In this document: one piece after another, positions 48,410-58,561 of the stretch | Numbering within the stretch: position 1 is the first letter of the stretch | Layout: every line of letters starts with the position of its first letter | Source of the DNA: Astragalus membranaceus | Lineage: Eukaryota > Streptophyta > Magnoliopsida > Fabales > Fabaceae | Length of the DNA: 64,000 bases | Assembly (NCBI GenBank): GCA_039519185.1 | Contig: CM076847.1 | Location: 49,483,708-49,547,707 of the forward strand | Direction of reading: 5' to 3' | The notes under the pieces: model-generated | What the model was told of the DNA's origin: nothing | Database searches by the model: none | What the model saw: the letters and a program-made list of their open reading frames with translations, nothing else | Program-made: the position numbers and the translations under genes

Positions 48410-49082
48410 TGTAACGCCCAAATATTTAATTAAATTATTTAATTAAATATTTAGGTATCCAATTATTTATTTATTTATTTTAGTTGGTGTAATTATATTT
48501 GCGTTGGATTAAGAGGTGTGTAGTTGAATATTAGGGGATGGCGTTAGTGATCGGGCTTAAGCTGGAGGAAAGCTCGTGATCCAAGTCCACTAGCTAGGCG
48601 CATATGTGAAGCGCCTAGGCTAGGGTTTGGTGCTCATTTGCGAATTGCTTTGAGAAAAAAAAAGAAAGAAAAGTCGCGAAATAGAGAGAGGAGAAGAGAG
48701 GGAGGATTCGGCGCACCCAAGGGAGGAGAAGAAGACGAGTTCGCACATCTAAGGAGAAGAGAGGAGCTGTGTTGCTGAGGTTCTGTAGGTGACTTGATTG
48801 AAGAGGATTAGTGCTCTCCTACAATAAGGTAAGGGTGGGGTTCTTCCTTATAATGGGGTTTCATGATGGGGTTACGTGGGGATAGGTCCTATGATACTTC
48901 TTGATTGATTTTGATGTTTGATTTGGTGATAGTTGAATTATAACTAGGTTGGATTGAAATTTGACTCGTTGGTGATTGTTGTGACTCTAAAAATTGGTGT
49001 GATGGTTGACAATTCATGGTGATTGACATTGGTGGTCAAGGATTGGTGATTTAAATTGGTGGAATAACGAAAATATTGACCC

Positions 49083-49545
49083 CTAGGGCGCCATGGGCTC
49101 CATTGTCCTAGTTGCTGATTTTGGGGCCCTGGCGCTGGGCGCCATGCTGGGCGCTGCGTGTTGCTCTTTCTGGCACCCTGCTGCTGGGCGCCGTGTTCTA
49201 TGTTCCACTCGTGTTGTGTTTGCGTGTCTGTGTTGCTGTTTTAGGCGCCCAGTGCCTGGGCACCATGTCTGGTGGGTGTGTGCGTGTGCCAGTGTGTGTG
49301 TGTTGCTGTGTCTTGGCGCCATGGGTGCCTGTGTCTAGGTGTGTTGCGCGCTGAGTCTTGGCGCAGGGGCGCCATGGGCGCCGGTGTCTGGGTGTGTTGC
49401 GCGCCGTGTCTTGGCGCAGGGGCGCCAAGGGCGCCATATCCTGCCATGTTGCGTTTTTGTGTTGCCTGGGCGGCAAGGGCGCCAGTTTCTGTCGCTGGCC
49501 AGTTTCCAGCATGTTGCCTGCTAGGCGCCCAGTGCCTGGGCGCCA
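49083..49545. repeat. GGCGCC-rich segment of TE10 5' LTR
   Basis: GGGCGCC, GGCGCAGGGGCGCCA and GTGCCTGGGCGCC words. It includes a ~66-bp tandem duplication (GTGTTGCGCGC, then GTCTTGGCGCAGGGGCGCC) at 49336-49435. Confidence 0.9.
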
Positions 49546-50456
49546 TTTTCAGGTTGTTCCTCAATTTTTCCCCGGTTTTGTTTTTGACATATCTTTAGAC
49601 TCGAGAGTTCGATTTAGACGTTTCAAAATGTTTTGGAAAGCTTATTCAGAGGCCTAGCTGAATATTCTAAATTGAGGCACAGTAGTCTATTTTTCTGGAA
49701 ATTGTTAAACGTTGGCTCAGTCGTTAAATGTTGTTGTTTTAGGAAAAGAAAATTGTCGTTGTCCCAATATTTTGGAAAATTGTCGTTGTCCCAATATTTT
49801 GGAAAATTGTCTTTGTCCAAATATTTTGGAAACTTGTTGTCCTCTTGGTGTCTTGGTGCTGTTTGAGCTAGGTGTGAGGGCTGAAACCTTGGTGTTGTCG
49901 GAGCTAGGTGTGAAGGCTCCAAATCTTGGTGTTCCGTTGTTTCGGGTAGTTGGTGTTTCGGTGTCGTTGGGCCAGGTGTGAAAGCCCCACTTTGGTGATA
50001 TTCGGTGATTGTTGTTGGTGTGTCACATTGTGACTAATTTAGTGATTGTCTGTGTGCATTCATGGTGTCGCATACAACATATGCATTTATTTTGGTGAAG
50101 GCCTTTGGTCTTGGAGCTGGGTGTGAAAGCTCAATTTTTCTAAAACTAGTGAGCCGGGTGTGAAAGCTCAATTTTTGGTGAATTGGTGAGCCGGGTGTGA
50201 AAGCTCTCAACTTTGGTGACGCCCCTATTTACGGGCAAGACTTTTGGTGATTTGGTACCACATGCATATGCCCGTTGGTGTGGGTTGCATTCATGCATTA
50301 TCATGACATTGGTGGCTGGTTGTAGTTTTTATGATTTGACGTGTGTTTATGATTTGATGTGTGTAGTGGAGTGGTAGATATAGTTGTCATATTCTAGCAT
50401 ATTTCCTATCATTTTACGCTATTGTATTGAAGATATCTCACCCCTTCTGTTTGAAT

Positions 50457-50475
50457 GTTACCCCTATGCGGTAAC
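50457..50475 (+). promoter_or_regulatory. GTTACC/GGTAAC hairpin in TE10 LTR
   Basis: A 6-bp inverted repeat around a 7-nt loop (CCTATGC), just before the acceptor-like CGTGCAGG. The same hairpin is in TE7 (43050-43068) and TE11 (53713-53731), with a changed but still paired stem in TE3 (GTTGC/GCAAC, 5608-5628). Confidence 0.6.
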
Positions 50476-50858
50476 GTGCAGGTGATTGCGAGTGAAGGCC
50501 TAGGTACCTTCGCTAGTCCGAGTCGGTGTCCTTGCTTTGATATGTAACACTCAAGGGGGATAAACGTTAGACTTTGACTGTTACATTTTATTTGTTTGGA
50601 GTCCATTCAGGACGTTATGACTTTATTGTTTTGAATCTTATTTCTATTTCCGCTGCGTGGTGATGCATTTTTGACGACATGGTTAATTAAACTGGTGTTA
50701 TGGGCTTCGACCCTGTTTGACAAAGTGATTATATATCGCATGTGACGTTTTGAGTTATTGATGAATGTGTGACATCTCTTTTCGAAGTATGAAGTAAATT
50801 TTTTTGTAACTCTGATTTTATTAAATAATTATCGGGTAGAAAAGGGGTGTTACATTAG

Positions 50859-50870
50859 TGGTATCAGAGC
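50859..50870 (+). promoter_or_regulatory. Primer-binding site of TE10
   Basis: TGGTATCAGAGC, initiator methionine tRNA type, after TTAG spacer; leader motif GTTCGGTCTGTCCGGCC at 50875-50891. Confidence 0.9.
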
Positions 50871-50976
50871 AAAAGTTCGGTCTGTCCGGCCAAGTTGTCC
50901 AGTCGTTCTCTCAATTGACAATGGTGTGTTGTCAATTATATCTAACTGTTGGTTGTTTTCTAGCAAGTGAGTTGAA

Positions 50977-51800
50977 ATGGCTGAGAGGGAAGTGGAGTTT
51001 TCTATTGATCTTGTACCCGGTACGAGGCCTGTGTCTATGGCACCGTACAGGATGTCTGCATCGGAATTGTCTGAGTTGAAGAAGCAACTTGAAGATCTGC
51101 TTGAGAAGAAGTTTATTAGGCCGAGTGTATCGCCGTGGGGAGCTCCTGTGTTGCTGGTGAAGAAGAAAGATGGGAGCATGAGGTTGTATGTTGATTATAG
51201 GCAGCTGAATAAGGTGACCATTAAGAACAAGTATCCACTGCCGAGGATAGACGATTTGATGGATCAGTTAGTGGGTGCTCGAGTGTTCAGCAATATTGAT
51301 TTGAGATCAGGTTATCATCAGATCAAGGTTAAGGATGGAGATGTTCAGAAGACTGCTTTCAGGACGCGGTATGGGCATTATGAGTATTCGGTGATACCGT
51401 TCGGTGTCACTAACGCGCCGGGTGTATTTATGGAGTACATGAATCGTATATTCCATACTTACTTGGATCGGTTCGTGGTTGTGTTCATTGACGACATCCT
51501 GATTTATTCGAAGTCGGAGGAAGAGCATGCGGAGCAATTGAGATTAGTATTGGAGATCCTGAGAGAGAAGAGGTTGTATGCAAAGTTGTCTAAGTGTAAA
51601 TTCTGGTTGTCAGAAGTGAGTTTTATGGGTCATATCATTTCTGGTAGTGGTATTGCTGTGGATCCGTCTAAGGTTGACGCCTTGATGCAGTGGGAGAGTT
51701 CGAAGTCGGCTACGGAGATTAGAAGCTTCTTAGGGTTGGCTGGTTACTACAGAAGGTTCATCGAAGGTTTTTCTAAATTGGCCCTTCCGTTGACGCAGTT
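50977..51800 (+). pseudogene. TE10 pol, part 1: reverse transcriptase
   Basis: The start is the ancestral gag ATG (context TTGAAATGGCTG, the same as TE11 at 54244). After two codons the reading jumps, in frame, to the N-terminus of the reverse transcriptase (EREVEFSID), so gag and protease were removed cleanly, about 1.5 kb by comparison with TE11. The domain shows PVSMAPYRM, VDYRQLNK, the catalytic FIDDILIYS (about 51486) and FLGLAGYYRRF. It is uninterrupted until TE11 enters after LPLTQ at 51800; the CAGTT there is its TSD. The rest continues after 58362. Confidence 0.9.
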
Positions 51801-52178
51801 TGTAACACCCTAAATATTTAATTAATTTATTTAATTAAGTATTTAGGAATTTATTTAATTTATTGGGTATAATTTAATTAATTAAAATTATATTAATTTT
51901 GTGGTGGTATTAGGAAAAAGGAGGCGCCACTTGGGTGAGCTGGGCTTAAGTGAAAAGCCCAAGCCCATGATCCAAGTGACATGCGAATAGCTAGTGAGGC
52001 TAGGGTTTGGTGCCTCATTCGCGAACTGAGAGAAAGAGAATAGAGAGAAGAGTGATAGCGCCGTTGGAGAGGAGAAGAGGAGAAGAGAAGTCGCGACTCA
52101 AAGAGGGGCAAGGGACGTGACCTGTTGCTGTGGTTCTGTTCGTGTCTGTCTCTAAGGCTTCCGTTCTTCAAATCCAAG

Positions 52179-53737
52179 GTAAGGGGATGTCCTATCAATT
52201 TATATAATAATTCGTATGATAGGCTTTAGGTAGTGATAGCGTAGATCTAATCCATGAGTATGAATTATGCGTGATTTCATGTTGTTGTTACGATTAGCAT
52301 GTTGTTTGATGAATTCGTTGCTCCAAAAAAAAAATCCGTTGTTAGTGTTTGGGCGCCTAGGGCGCCATGTGTGTGCTTGTAATGTTGCTGAATTTTGATG
52401 TTTGGTGGATGATTTTCGATGATTCTATATGTGTTCATGATTGTTGTAATTGGTGTTGGGATTGATCATGTAAAAATTTGGAAAAAAAGCTGAAATTACT
52501 GTTCAGGGGCGCCATGGGCGCCATAGGTGTTGTTGCTGGGAAGTTTTTCTCCACGGTTACTGTAGCAGGGCGCCATGGGAGCCAAGCTGCCTGTGTGTGC
52601 TTGTGTGTTGCGTGGGCGCTGGGCGCCAAGGGCGCCAGTGCGTGTGTGTGTTGCGTGTTGCGTGGGCGCTGGGCGCCAGGCGCCAGGCGCTGGGCGCCGA
52701 GGGCGCCAGTGCGTGTGTGTGTTACGTGTTGCTGGGCGCCAGGTACCAGGCGCTGGGCGCCCAGGGCGCCATTTTTCAGGATGTTCCCAATTTTTTTATC
52801 AAAACTGTTTTCGCTATATCTTTTGACTCGGGCATCCGTTTTGAACGTTTCAAAAAGTGTTCGGAAGCTTTTTCAGTTGTCTATCTGTGTGTCCCATTTT
52901 TAAAAATAAAAACTTATTATTTCTGAAGGTTGCTGGGCGCCCCAAGTGGCTGTTTCCCGGCGGTCGTTGCTGTGACATTGAAAAATCGTTTTGGTGTCTT
53001 TAAAAATCCCCTTTTGCGTATAATCAGTGGTTTTAGCGTCCAAGTGGCTAGTTAAATGACGATGATGCCCTTAGTGGCTAGTTAAATGACGTTTTTGCCC
53101 TTAGTGGCTAATATTATTTGTGATGATGTGTAAATGATGATGATGCCCTTGGTGGCTAGTTAAATGACGTTTTTGCCCTTAGTGGCGAATATTATTGATG
53201 ATGATGTGTAAATGACAGTTTTGCCCTTAGTGGCGATTGTTTGTTTGGTGACGTTTATGGATAAGTGACGATGAGGCCCAAAGGGCTAAGCGACGATGAT
53301 AATAAGCGACGATGAAATATAGCGACGTTGTGGTATGTAATTATGAATTAACAGGTGTTGTGCCTCTTATTGGGAAAATTGGTAAGTGACGTTGACTGTG
53401 ATTGTGTGTTTGTGTGTGGTGCATGTCATAGTGTCTCATGTATTCCATGTGCATGAACCCAGCGACGATGAGGCCATAAAGGCTAAGCGACGATGAGGCC
53501 ATAAAGGCTAAGCGACGATGATGAAAGGTACCTCATGCATATGCCCGCGAGTGGGTTGCATTTCACATAAGTCACATGACATAGTGATGTTGATTGTTGT
53601 AATGACGTAACTGATGATTTGTGATGTGATTACTCTAGTGCTGTGACTGGACTTATTGCTTATCATGTGATTTATTATATGGATTGAATTGGACTCACCC
53701 TTCTGTTTGAATGTTACCCCCATGCGGTAACGTGCAG
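52179..53737 (+). other. Putative intron inside the TE11 LTR
   Basis: 1559 nt between AAATCCAAG|GTAAGGGG and CTCACCCTTCTGTTTG...GTGCAG|GTGA. Same architecture as in TE10 but with different internal repeats. Inference only. Confidence 0.35.
52350..52770. repeat. GGCGCC-rich segment of TE11 LTR
   Basis: GGGCGCC, CAGGCGCTGGGCGCC and GGGCGCCAGTGCGTGTGTG words, with a local ~48-bp duplication between 52600 and 52725. The long ORFs here are composition artefacts. Confidence 0.9.
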
Positions 53738-54124
53738 GTGATCACGAGTGAAGACATAGGTATCTTCACTAATTTTGAGTCAAGTCGTCATGCTCTGATA
53801 CGTAGCACTCAGGGGGGAATCGAACTCGATGTTTTTAAGACTATTTAGTTATTATATGTTATTTTGATGGTTTTCTCCTATTGATACTTTCCGCTGCGTA
53901 GTTGGTTTTATTGAAGTCACGGTTGTGGTGACAATGAATGATGTTTGAGTTTTTCCCCATTGGAGGCGTGCTACGTATTGCGCACTTATTTGATGTTGAA
54001 CTATTTTATTTGAAATATGACGTTTTGATTTGAGTATGTGTAACATTCCTTGCGATGAAAAGAAATTTTGAAACTCTGATTTTTTCCAATTAAATTAACG
54101 GGTAGAAAAGGGGTGTTACATTAG

Positions 54125-54136
54125 TGGTATCAGAGC
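54125..54136 (+). promoter_or_regulatory. Primer-binding site of TE11
   Basis: TGGTATCAGAGC after TTAG; leader motif GTTCGGTCTGTCCGGCC at 54138-54154. Confidence 0.9.
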
Positions 54137-54243
54137 AGTTCGGTCTGTCCGGCCAATGTTGTCCTGTCATAGTGTCTTATGAAAATTAAGAAATTGTTAG
54201 ACTAGTTCTAAATTTTTGGTTTGTGCTACAGTGATAGTTTGAA

Positions 54244-55728
54244 ATGGCTGGGAGAAACGATGCTGCTCTTGCTGCTGCACTGCAAGCTATGGCTCAGGCT
54301 GTGCAGAATCAGCATAATGCTGGAGAGAACGCTGGTTTCCGGAGTCTGACTACTTTCCAGAGAGAGAATCCGCCCACTTTTAAGGGCAAATATGATCCAG
54401 ATGGTGCTATGGCTTGGTTGAAAGAGATCGAGAGGATTTTCAGGGTGATGGACTGCACTGTTGAGCAGAAGGTCCGTTTTGGTACCCACATGTTAGCCGA
54501 GGAGGCCGACGACTGGTGGTTGGCTACTAGGAAGAGGTTGGAGGCTGTGCAGGAAGAGATTACTTGGGAGGTATTCAGCAGGGAATTTCTGAGAAAATAT
54601 TTTCCTGAAGACGTCCGAGGAAATAAAGAGATAGAGTTCCTGGAACTGAAGCAGGGTGGTATGTCTGTGACTGCGTATGCGGCGAAGTTTGTGGAACTGG
54701 CAAAATTCTATCCACACTACAGTGAGGCTACAGCTGAGTTCTCAAAATGCATCAAGTTCGAGAATGGGTTGAGGCCTGATATCAAAAAGGCCATTGGTTA
54801 CCAGAAGATCCGTGTGTTCGCTGATCTTGTTGATAGTTGTAGGATCTTCGTGGAGGACAGTACTGCACATTACAAAGCTACGTCTGAGAAAAAGGGTAAG
54901 TTTCCGAGTCGAAGCAAGCCGTATGAGGTTCCTGCGGGTAAGAGTTATCAGAGGGCTGCTGGAGGTAAGAATTCTAGTGGGGGAGATGCTCCTGCTAGCA
55001 TTGTCTGTTTTAAGTATGGCAAACCTGGCCACAAGAGTACTACATGCAGGTCTGATGAGAGAGTTTGCTACCGTTGTGGTAAGAAGGGTCATATGGCAGC
55101 CGAGTGTAAGGTCAAAGATGTGGTGTGTTTCAACTGTGGTGAGTCTGGGCATATCAGTGCAAAATGTTCAAAGCCGAAGAAAGAAAGGTCTAGTGGGAAG
55201 GTGTTCGCATTGGCGGGAGAGGAGCCTGATGAGAAGGATGGTCTTATTAGAGGTACGTGTTTCATTAACGGTACTTCTCTGAAATCTCTTATTGATACTG
55301 GTGCTACCCATTGCTTTATATCTGATGATTGTTGTAAAAGGTTGGGTCTTGTTTTATCTGCTATGTGTGGGGATATGGTTGTCGATACTCCTGCGAAGGG
55401 GTCGGTGATTACTTCCCAGATGTGTTCTCAGTGTTCCGTGTCGATCTTCGGCAGGGACTTTGTTGTGAATTTTGTTTGCTTGCCGTTGAGAGGTCTGGAT
55501 GTAATCTTGGGCATGGACTGGTTAGAGAATAACCACATTCATATCAACTGTCGTAGCAAGTCGGTTAGTTTCGGGGAAGAAGATTCCATTTTGGTATCTG
55601 CTGGTCAGTTGAAGAAGTTGAAGAGAGAAGGAGTTCAGCTATTTTCGTTGATGGCATCGTTGTCTGCGGAGAGCCAGGCTGTTATTGAAGAACTGCAGGT
55701 GGTACGCGAGTTTCCTGAGGTTTCCTGA
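54244..55728 (+). pseudogene. TE11 gag and protease
   Basis: 494 codons. The N-terminal ~240 residues are a plant chromovirus gag (FKGKYDPDGAMAWL, DDWW, YFPEDVRGNKE motifs), which forms the particle. Three CCHC zinc knuckles follow at about residues 255-308; the first is damaged (the second Cys is Tyr, CFKYGKPGH), the other two are intact (CYRCGKKGH, CFNCGESGH). The aspartic protease has DTGA at residues 351-354 and DVILGMDWL near its end. The frame then breaks at 55715-55728 in the linker before the reverse transcriptase (FPEV then an early TGA), where this family normally reads straight on. Start chosen at the ATG shared with TE10. Confidence 0.9.
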
Positions 55729-57150
55729 CGAAATTCCGGGTGTGCCGCCGGAGAGGGAAGTTGAGTTCTCGATTGATATGGTACCTGGTACGAGGCCTGT
55801 GTCTATGGCACCGTACAGGATGTCGGCGTCGGAATTGTCTGAGTTGAAGACGCAACTCGAAGAATTGCTTGAGAAAAAGTTTGTGAGACCGAGTGTATCA
55901 CCGTGGGGAGCTCTGGTGTTGTTGGTAAAGAAGAAGGATGGGAGTATGAGGTTATGTGTGGACTATCGTCAGTTGAATAAGGTAACTATCAAGAACAAGT
56001 ATCCGCTTCCGAGGATCGACGATTTGATGGATCAGTTAGTTGGTGCCCGTGTTTTCAGTAAAATTGATTTGAGGTCCGGATATCATCAGATTAAAGTGAA
56101 GGACGAAGATGTTCAGAAGACGGCGTTCAGGACAAGGTATGGGCATTATGAATATTCAGTAATGTCGTTCGGTGTGACCAATGCACCTGGTGTATTTATG
56201 GAATATATGAATCGTATTTTCCATAATTACCTAGATCGGTTTGTGGTGATCTTCATAGATGACATTCTAGTTTATTCTAAGTCGGACGAAGAGCATGCTG
56301 AGCACCTGAAGACAGTATTGGGAGTTCTGAAAGAGAAAAAGTTGTATGCTAAGTTATCAAAGTGTGAAGTCTGGCTGAAAGAGGTGAGTTTCCTTGGGCA
56401 CGTGATTTCTGGTAATGGTATTGCGGTTGATCCGGCAAAAGTGGAAGCATTGTTGGAGTGGGAGGCTCCGAAGTCCGCAACAGAGATTAGAAGCTTTTTG
56501 GGTTTGGCTGGGTACTACAGGAGGTTCATCGAGGGTTTTTCCAAGTTGGCCCTTCCGCTGACTCAGTTGACTTGTAAGGGTAAGGTTTTCGTTTGGGATG
56601 CTCGGTGTGAGGAAAGTTTTGTAGAACTGAAAAAGAGACTGACAACGTCGCCTGTTTTGACGTTGCCTAATCCGGAGGAACCGTTTGTTGTATATTGTGA
56701 CGCTTCGAAGATGGGTCTTGGTGGTGTGCTGATGCAAGATGGGAAAGTCGTTGCGTATGCGTCGAGGCAGTTGCGGGTTCATGAGAAAAATTACCCTACG
56801 CATGATTTGGAATTGGCTGCGGTGGTATTTGTGCTTAAGATTTGGAGGCACTACCTTTATGGTTCGAGGTTTGAAGTGTTCAGTGATCATAAGAGTCTGA
56901 AGTATCTGTTCGATCAGAAAGAGTTGAATATGAGACAGCGTCGGTGGTTGGAGCTCTTGAAGGATTATGACTTTGGTTTGAATTATCATCCCGGCAAAGC
57001 TAATGTCGTGGCTGATGCTTTAAGCAGGAAGCCTTTGCATATGTCGGCAATGATGGTGAAAGAATTAGAGTTGATTGAGGAATTCAGAGATCTGAGTTTG
57101 GTTTGTAGAATGACACCTCGTAGTGTCAAGCTGGAGATGTTAAAGATCGA
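55718..57150 (+). pseudogene. TE11 pol: reverse transcriptase and RNase H
   Basis: Continues in the +1 frame relative to gag-protease. The reverse transcriptase domain has VDYRQLNK, the catalytic FIDDILVYS (56252 on) and FLGLAGYYRRF. The RNase H has YCDASK, the ELAAV glutamate, FSDHKSLKYL and the ADALSRK end. Both domains look complete with all catalytic residues. About 220 bp are missing just after KIDN (near 57150) relative to TE10; this removes the histidine half of the integrase zinc finger and shifts the frame. Confidence 0.9.
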
Positions 57151-57152
57151 TA

Positions 57153-58106
57153 ATGACCAGGAGAGATGTGAAAAAGATGTTTTGGTTGTATGGTATGAAG
57201 AGAGATGTGGCACAGTTTGTGTATGCCTGTTTGACCTGTCAGAAATCAAAGGTTGAGCATCAGAAGCCTGCGGGGTTGATGCAACCGTTGGAAGTTCCAG
57301 AATGGAAGTGGGATAGCATTGCGATGGACTTTGTGACGGGATTGCCGAATACAGTTAGGGGTCATGACGCTATTTGGGTGATCGTTGATAGGTTAACGAA
57401 GTCTGCTCACTTTGTTCCTATTAATATCACTTATCCGGTGGCGAGGTTGGCCGAGGTTTATGTCAAAGAAATTGTGAAGTTGCACGGTGTTCCGAAGAGT
57501 ATTGTGTCCGATAGGGATCCGAGGTTCACTTCTGAGTTTTGGACGGGTTTGCAGAAGGAATTGGGTTCAAAGTTGAAAATGAGTTCGGCGTATCATCCTC
57601 AGACAGATGGTCAGTCGGAGAGGCCAATTCAGTCGTTAGAAGATTTGTTGAGGGCTTGTGTATTGGAACAAAGGGGTTCATGGGATTCATACCTTGCCTT
57701 GATTGAGTTTACCTATAACAACAGTTACCATTCCAGTATCGGGATGGCACCGTTTGAAGCATTGTATGGTCGAAAGTGTAGAACACCGTTGTGTTGGTAT
57801 GAGTCGGGGGAGAGTGTAGTGTTGGGACCGGAGATTGTCCGGGAAACTACAGAGAAAATCAAGATGATCCGTGAAAAGATGGGGGCTTCGCAGAGTCGTC
57901 AGAAGAGTTATCATGACAAGCAGAGGAAAGATTTAGAGTTTCAGGAGGGTGAGCATGTGTTCTTGAGGGTTTCTCCTATTACTGGTGTTGGTCGAGCATT
58001 GAAATCGAAGAAGCTCACTCCTCGCTTTGTTGGTCCTTATCAGATTTCTGAGAGAATCGGGAATGTGGCTTATAGGGTGGCTTTACCGCCGAATCTTTCG
58101 AATTTT
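57153..58106 (+). pseudogene. TE11 integrase core, both ends lost
   Basis: Third reading frame. It keeps the CLTCQKSK half of the HHCC zinc finger but not the two histidines. The catalytic core has MDFVTGLP, SDRDPRFTS and QSER, the D,D35E triad. The GPY-like region (LTPRFVGPYQI) is present. The chromodomain is gone because the sequence jumps into LTR at 58103-58106 through the shared bases ATTT. The residues after NLSNF are LTR read-through. Confidence 0.85.
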
Positions 58107-58361
58107 GATGGTTTTCTCCTATTGATACTTTCCGCTGCGTAGTTGGTTTTATTGAAGTCACGGTTGTGGTGACAATGAATTATGTTTGAGTTTTTCCCCA
58201 TTGGGGGCGTGCTACGTATTGCGCACTTATTTGATGTTGAACTATTTTATTTGAAGTACGACGTTTTGATTTGAGTATGTGTAACTTTCCTTGCGATGAA
58301 AAGAAAATTTGAAACTCAAATTTTTTCCAATTAAATTAACGGGTAGAAAAGGGGTGTTACA
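58107..58361 (+). mobile_element. Remnant of TE11 3' LTR (255 bp)
   Basis: Matches the end of the 5' LTR (about 53868-54120) and finishes at GGGTGTTACA. It was joined directly to the integrase by a deletion that removed the chromodomain, PPT and about 2 kb of LTR. Confidence 0.9.
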
Positions 58362-58561
58362 CAGTTGACTTGTAAGGGTAAGGCTTTTGTGTGGGATGCT
58401 CGTTGTGAAGAAAGTTTCCTTGAGTTGAAGAAGAGATTGACTTTTTCCAATTAAATTAACGGGTAGAAAAGGGGTGTTACACAGTTGACTTGTAAGGGTA
58501 AGGCTTTTGTGTGGGATGCTCGTTGTGAAGAAAGTTTCCTTGAGTTGAAGAAGAGATTGAC
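58322..58561. repeat. Exact 120-bp tandem duplication
   Basis: 58322-58441 and 58442-58561 read as identical. Each copy spans the last ~40 bp of the TE11 LTR, the TSD CAGTT and the first ~75 bp of TE10 pol, so the duplication happened after TE11 inserted, or is an assembly fault. Confidence 0.85.

Larger units (their letters stand above)
48829..50481 (+). other. Putative intron inside the TE10 LTR
   Basis: Donor-like AATAAG|GTAAGGG and acceptor-like CTCACCCCTTCTGTTTG...GTGCAG|GTGA bracket 1653 nt that hold the GGCGCC segment and the minisatellite. Both borders are conserved in TE3, TE7, TE8 and TE11 while the content between them varies. CTCAC fits a loose plant branch site (YTNAY). Inference only. 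Confidence 0.35.
48410..50854 (+). mobile_element. TE10 5' LTR (2445 bp)
   Basis: TGTAACGCCC to GGGTGTTACA. In order: AT-rich start, purine-rich leader, donor-like AAG|GTAAGGG (exon end 48828), GGCGCC segment, GAGC(C/T)GGGTGTGAAAGCTC minisatellite (50108-50205), GGTACCACATGCATA, hairpin, acceptor-like GCAG|GTGA (50478-50485), and end. Confidence 0.9.
51801..54120 (+). mobile_element. TE11 5' LTR (2320 bp)
   Basis: TGTAACACCC to GGGTGTTACA. In order: donor-like CCAAG|GTAAGGG (exon end 52178), GGCGCC segment, GTGGCTAGTTAAATGACG and GACGATGAGGCCATAAAGG minisatellites (53040-53240, 53460-53525), GGTACCTCATGCATA, hairpin 53713-53731, acceptor-like GCAG|GTGA, and GATACGTAG (53797). Confidence 0.9.
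51801..58361 (+). mobile_element. TE11: Tekay/Del-like chromovirus element, 3'-deleted
   Basis: TSD CAGTT (51796-51800 and 58362-58366) in the pol of TE10. 5' LTR 51801-54120, primer site 54125-54136, gag-protease 54244-55728, reverse transcriptase-RNase H to about 57150, integrase to about 58106, then a direct jump into the last 255 bp of the 3' LTR. The integrase tail/chromodomain, PPT and most of the 3' LTR are deleted. The LTR remnant differs from the 5' LTR at roughly 3% of sites by eye. Three reading frames are now needed to follow the polyprotein, so it is inactive. Confidence 0.9.

Noticed and set aside
54794..55282. Second long ORF (162 codons) within gag-protease
   Set aside because: Frame shadow of the recognised gag/zinc-knuckle reading; no motif of its own.
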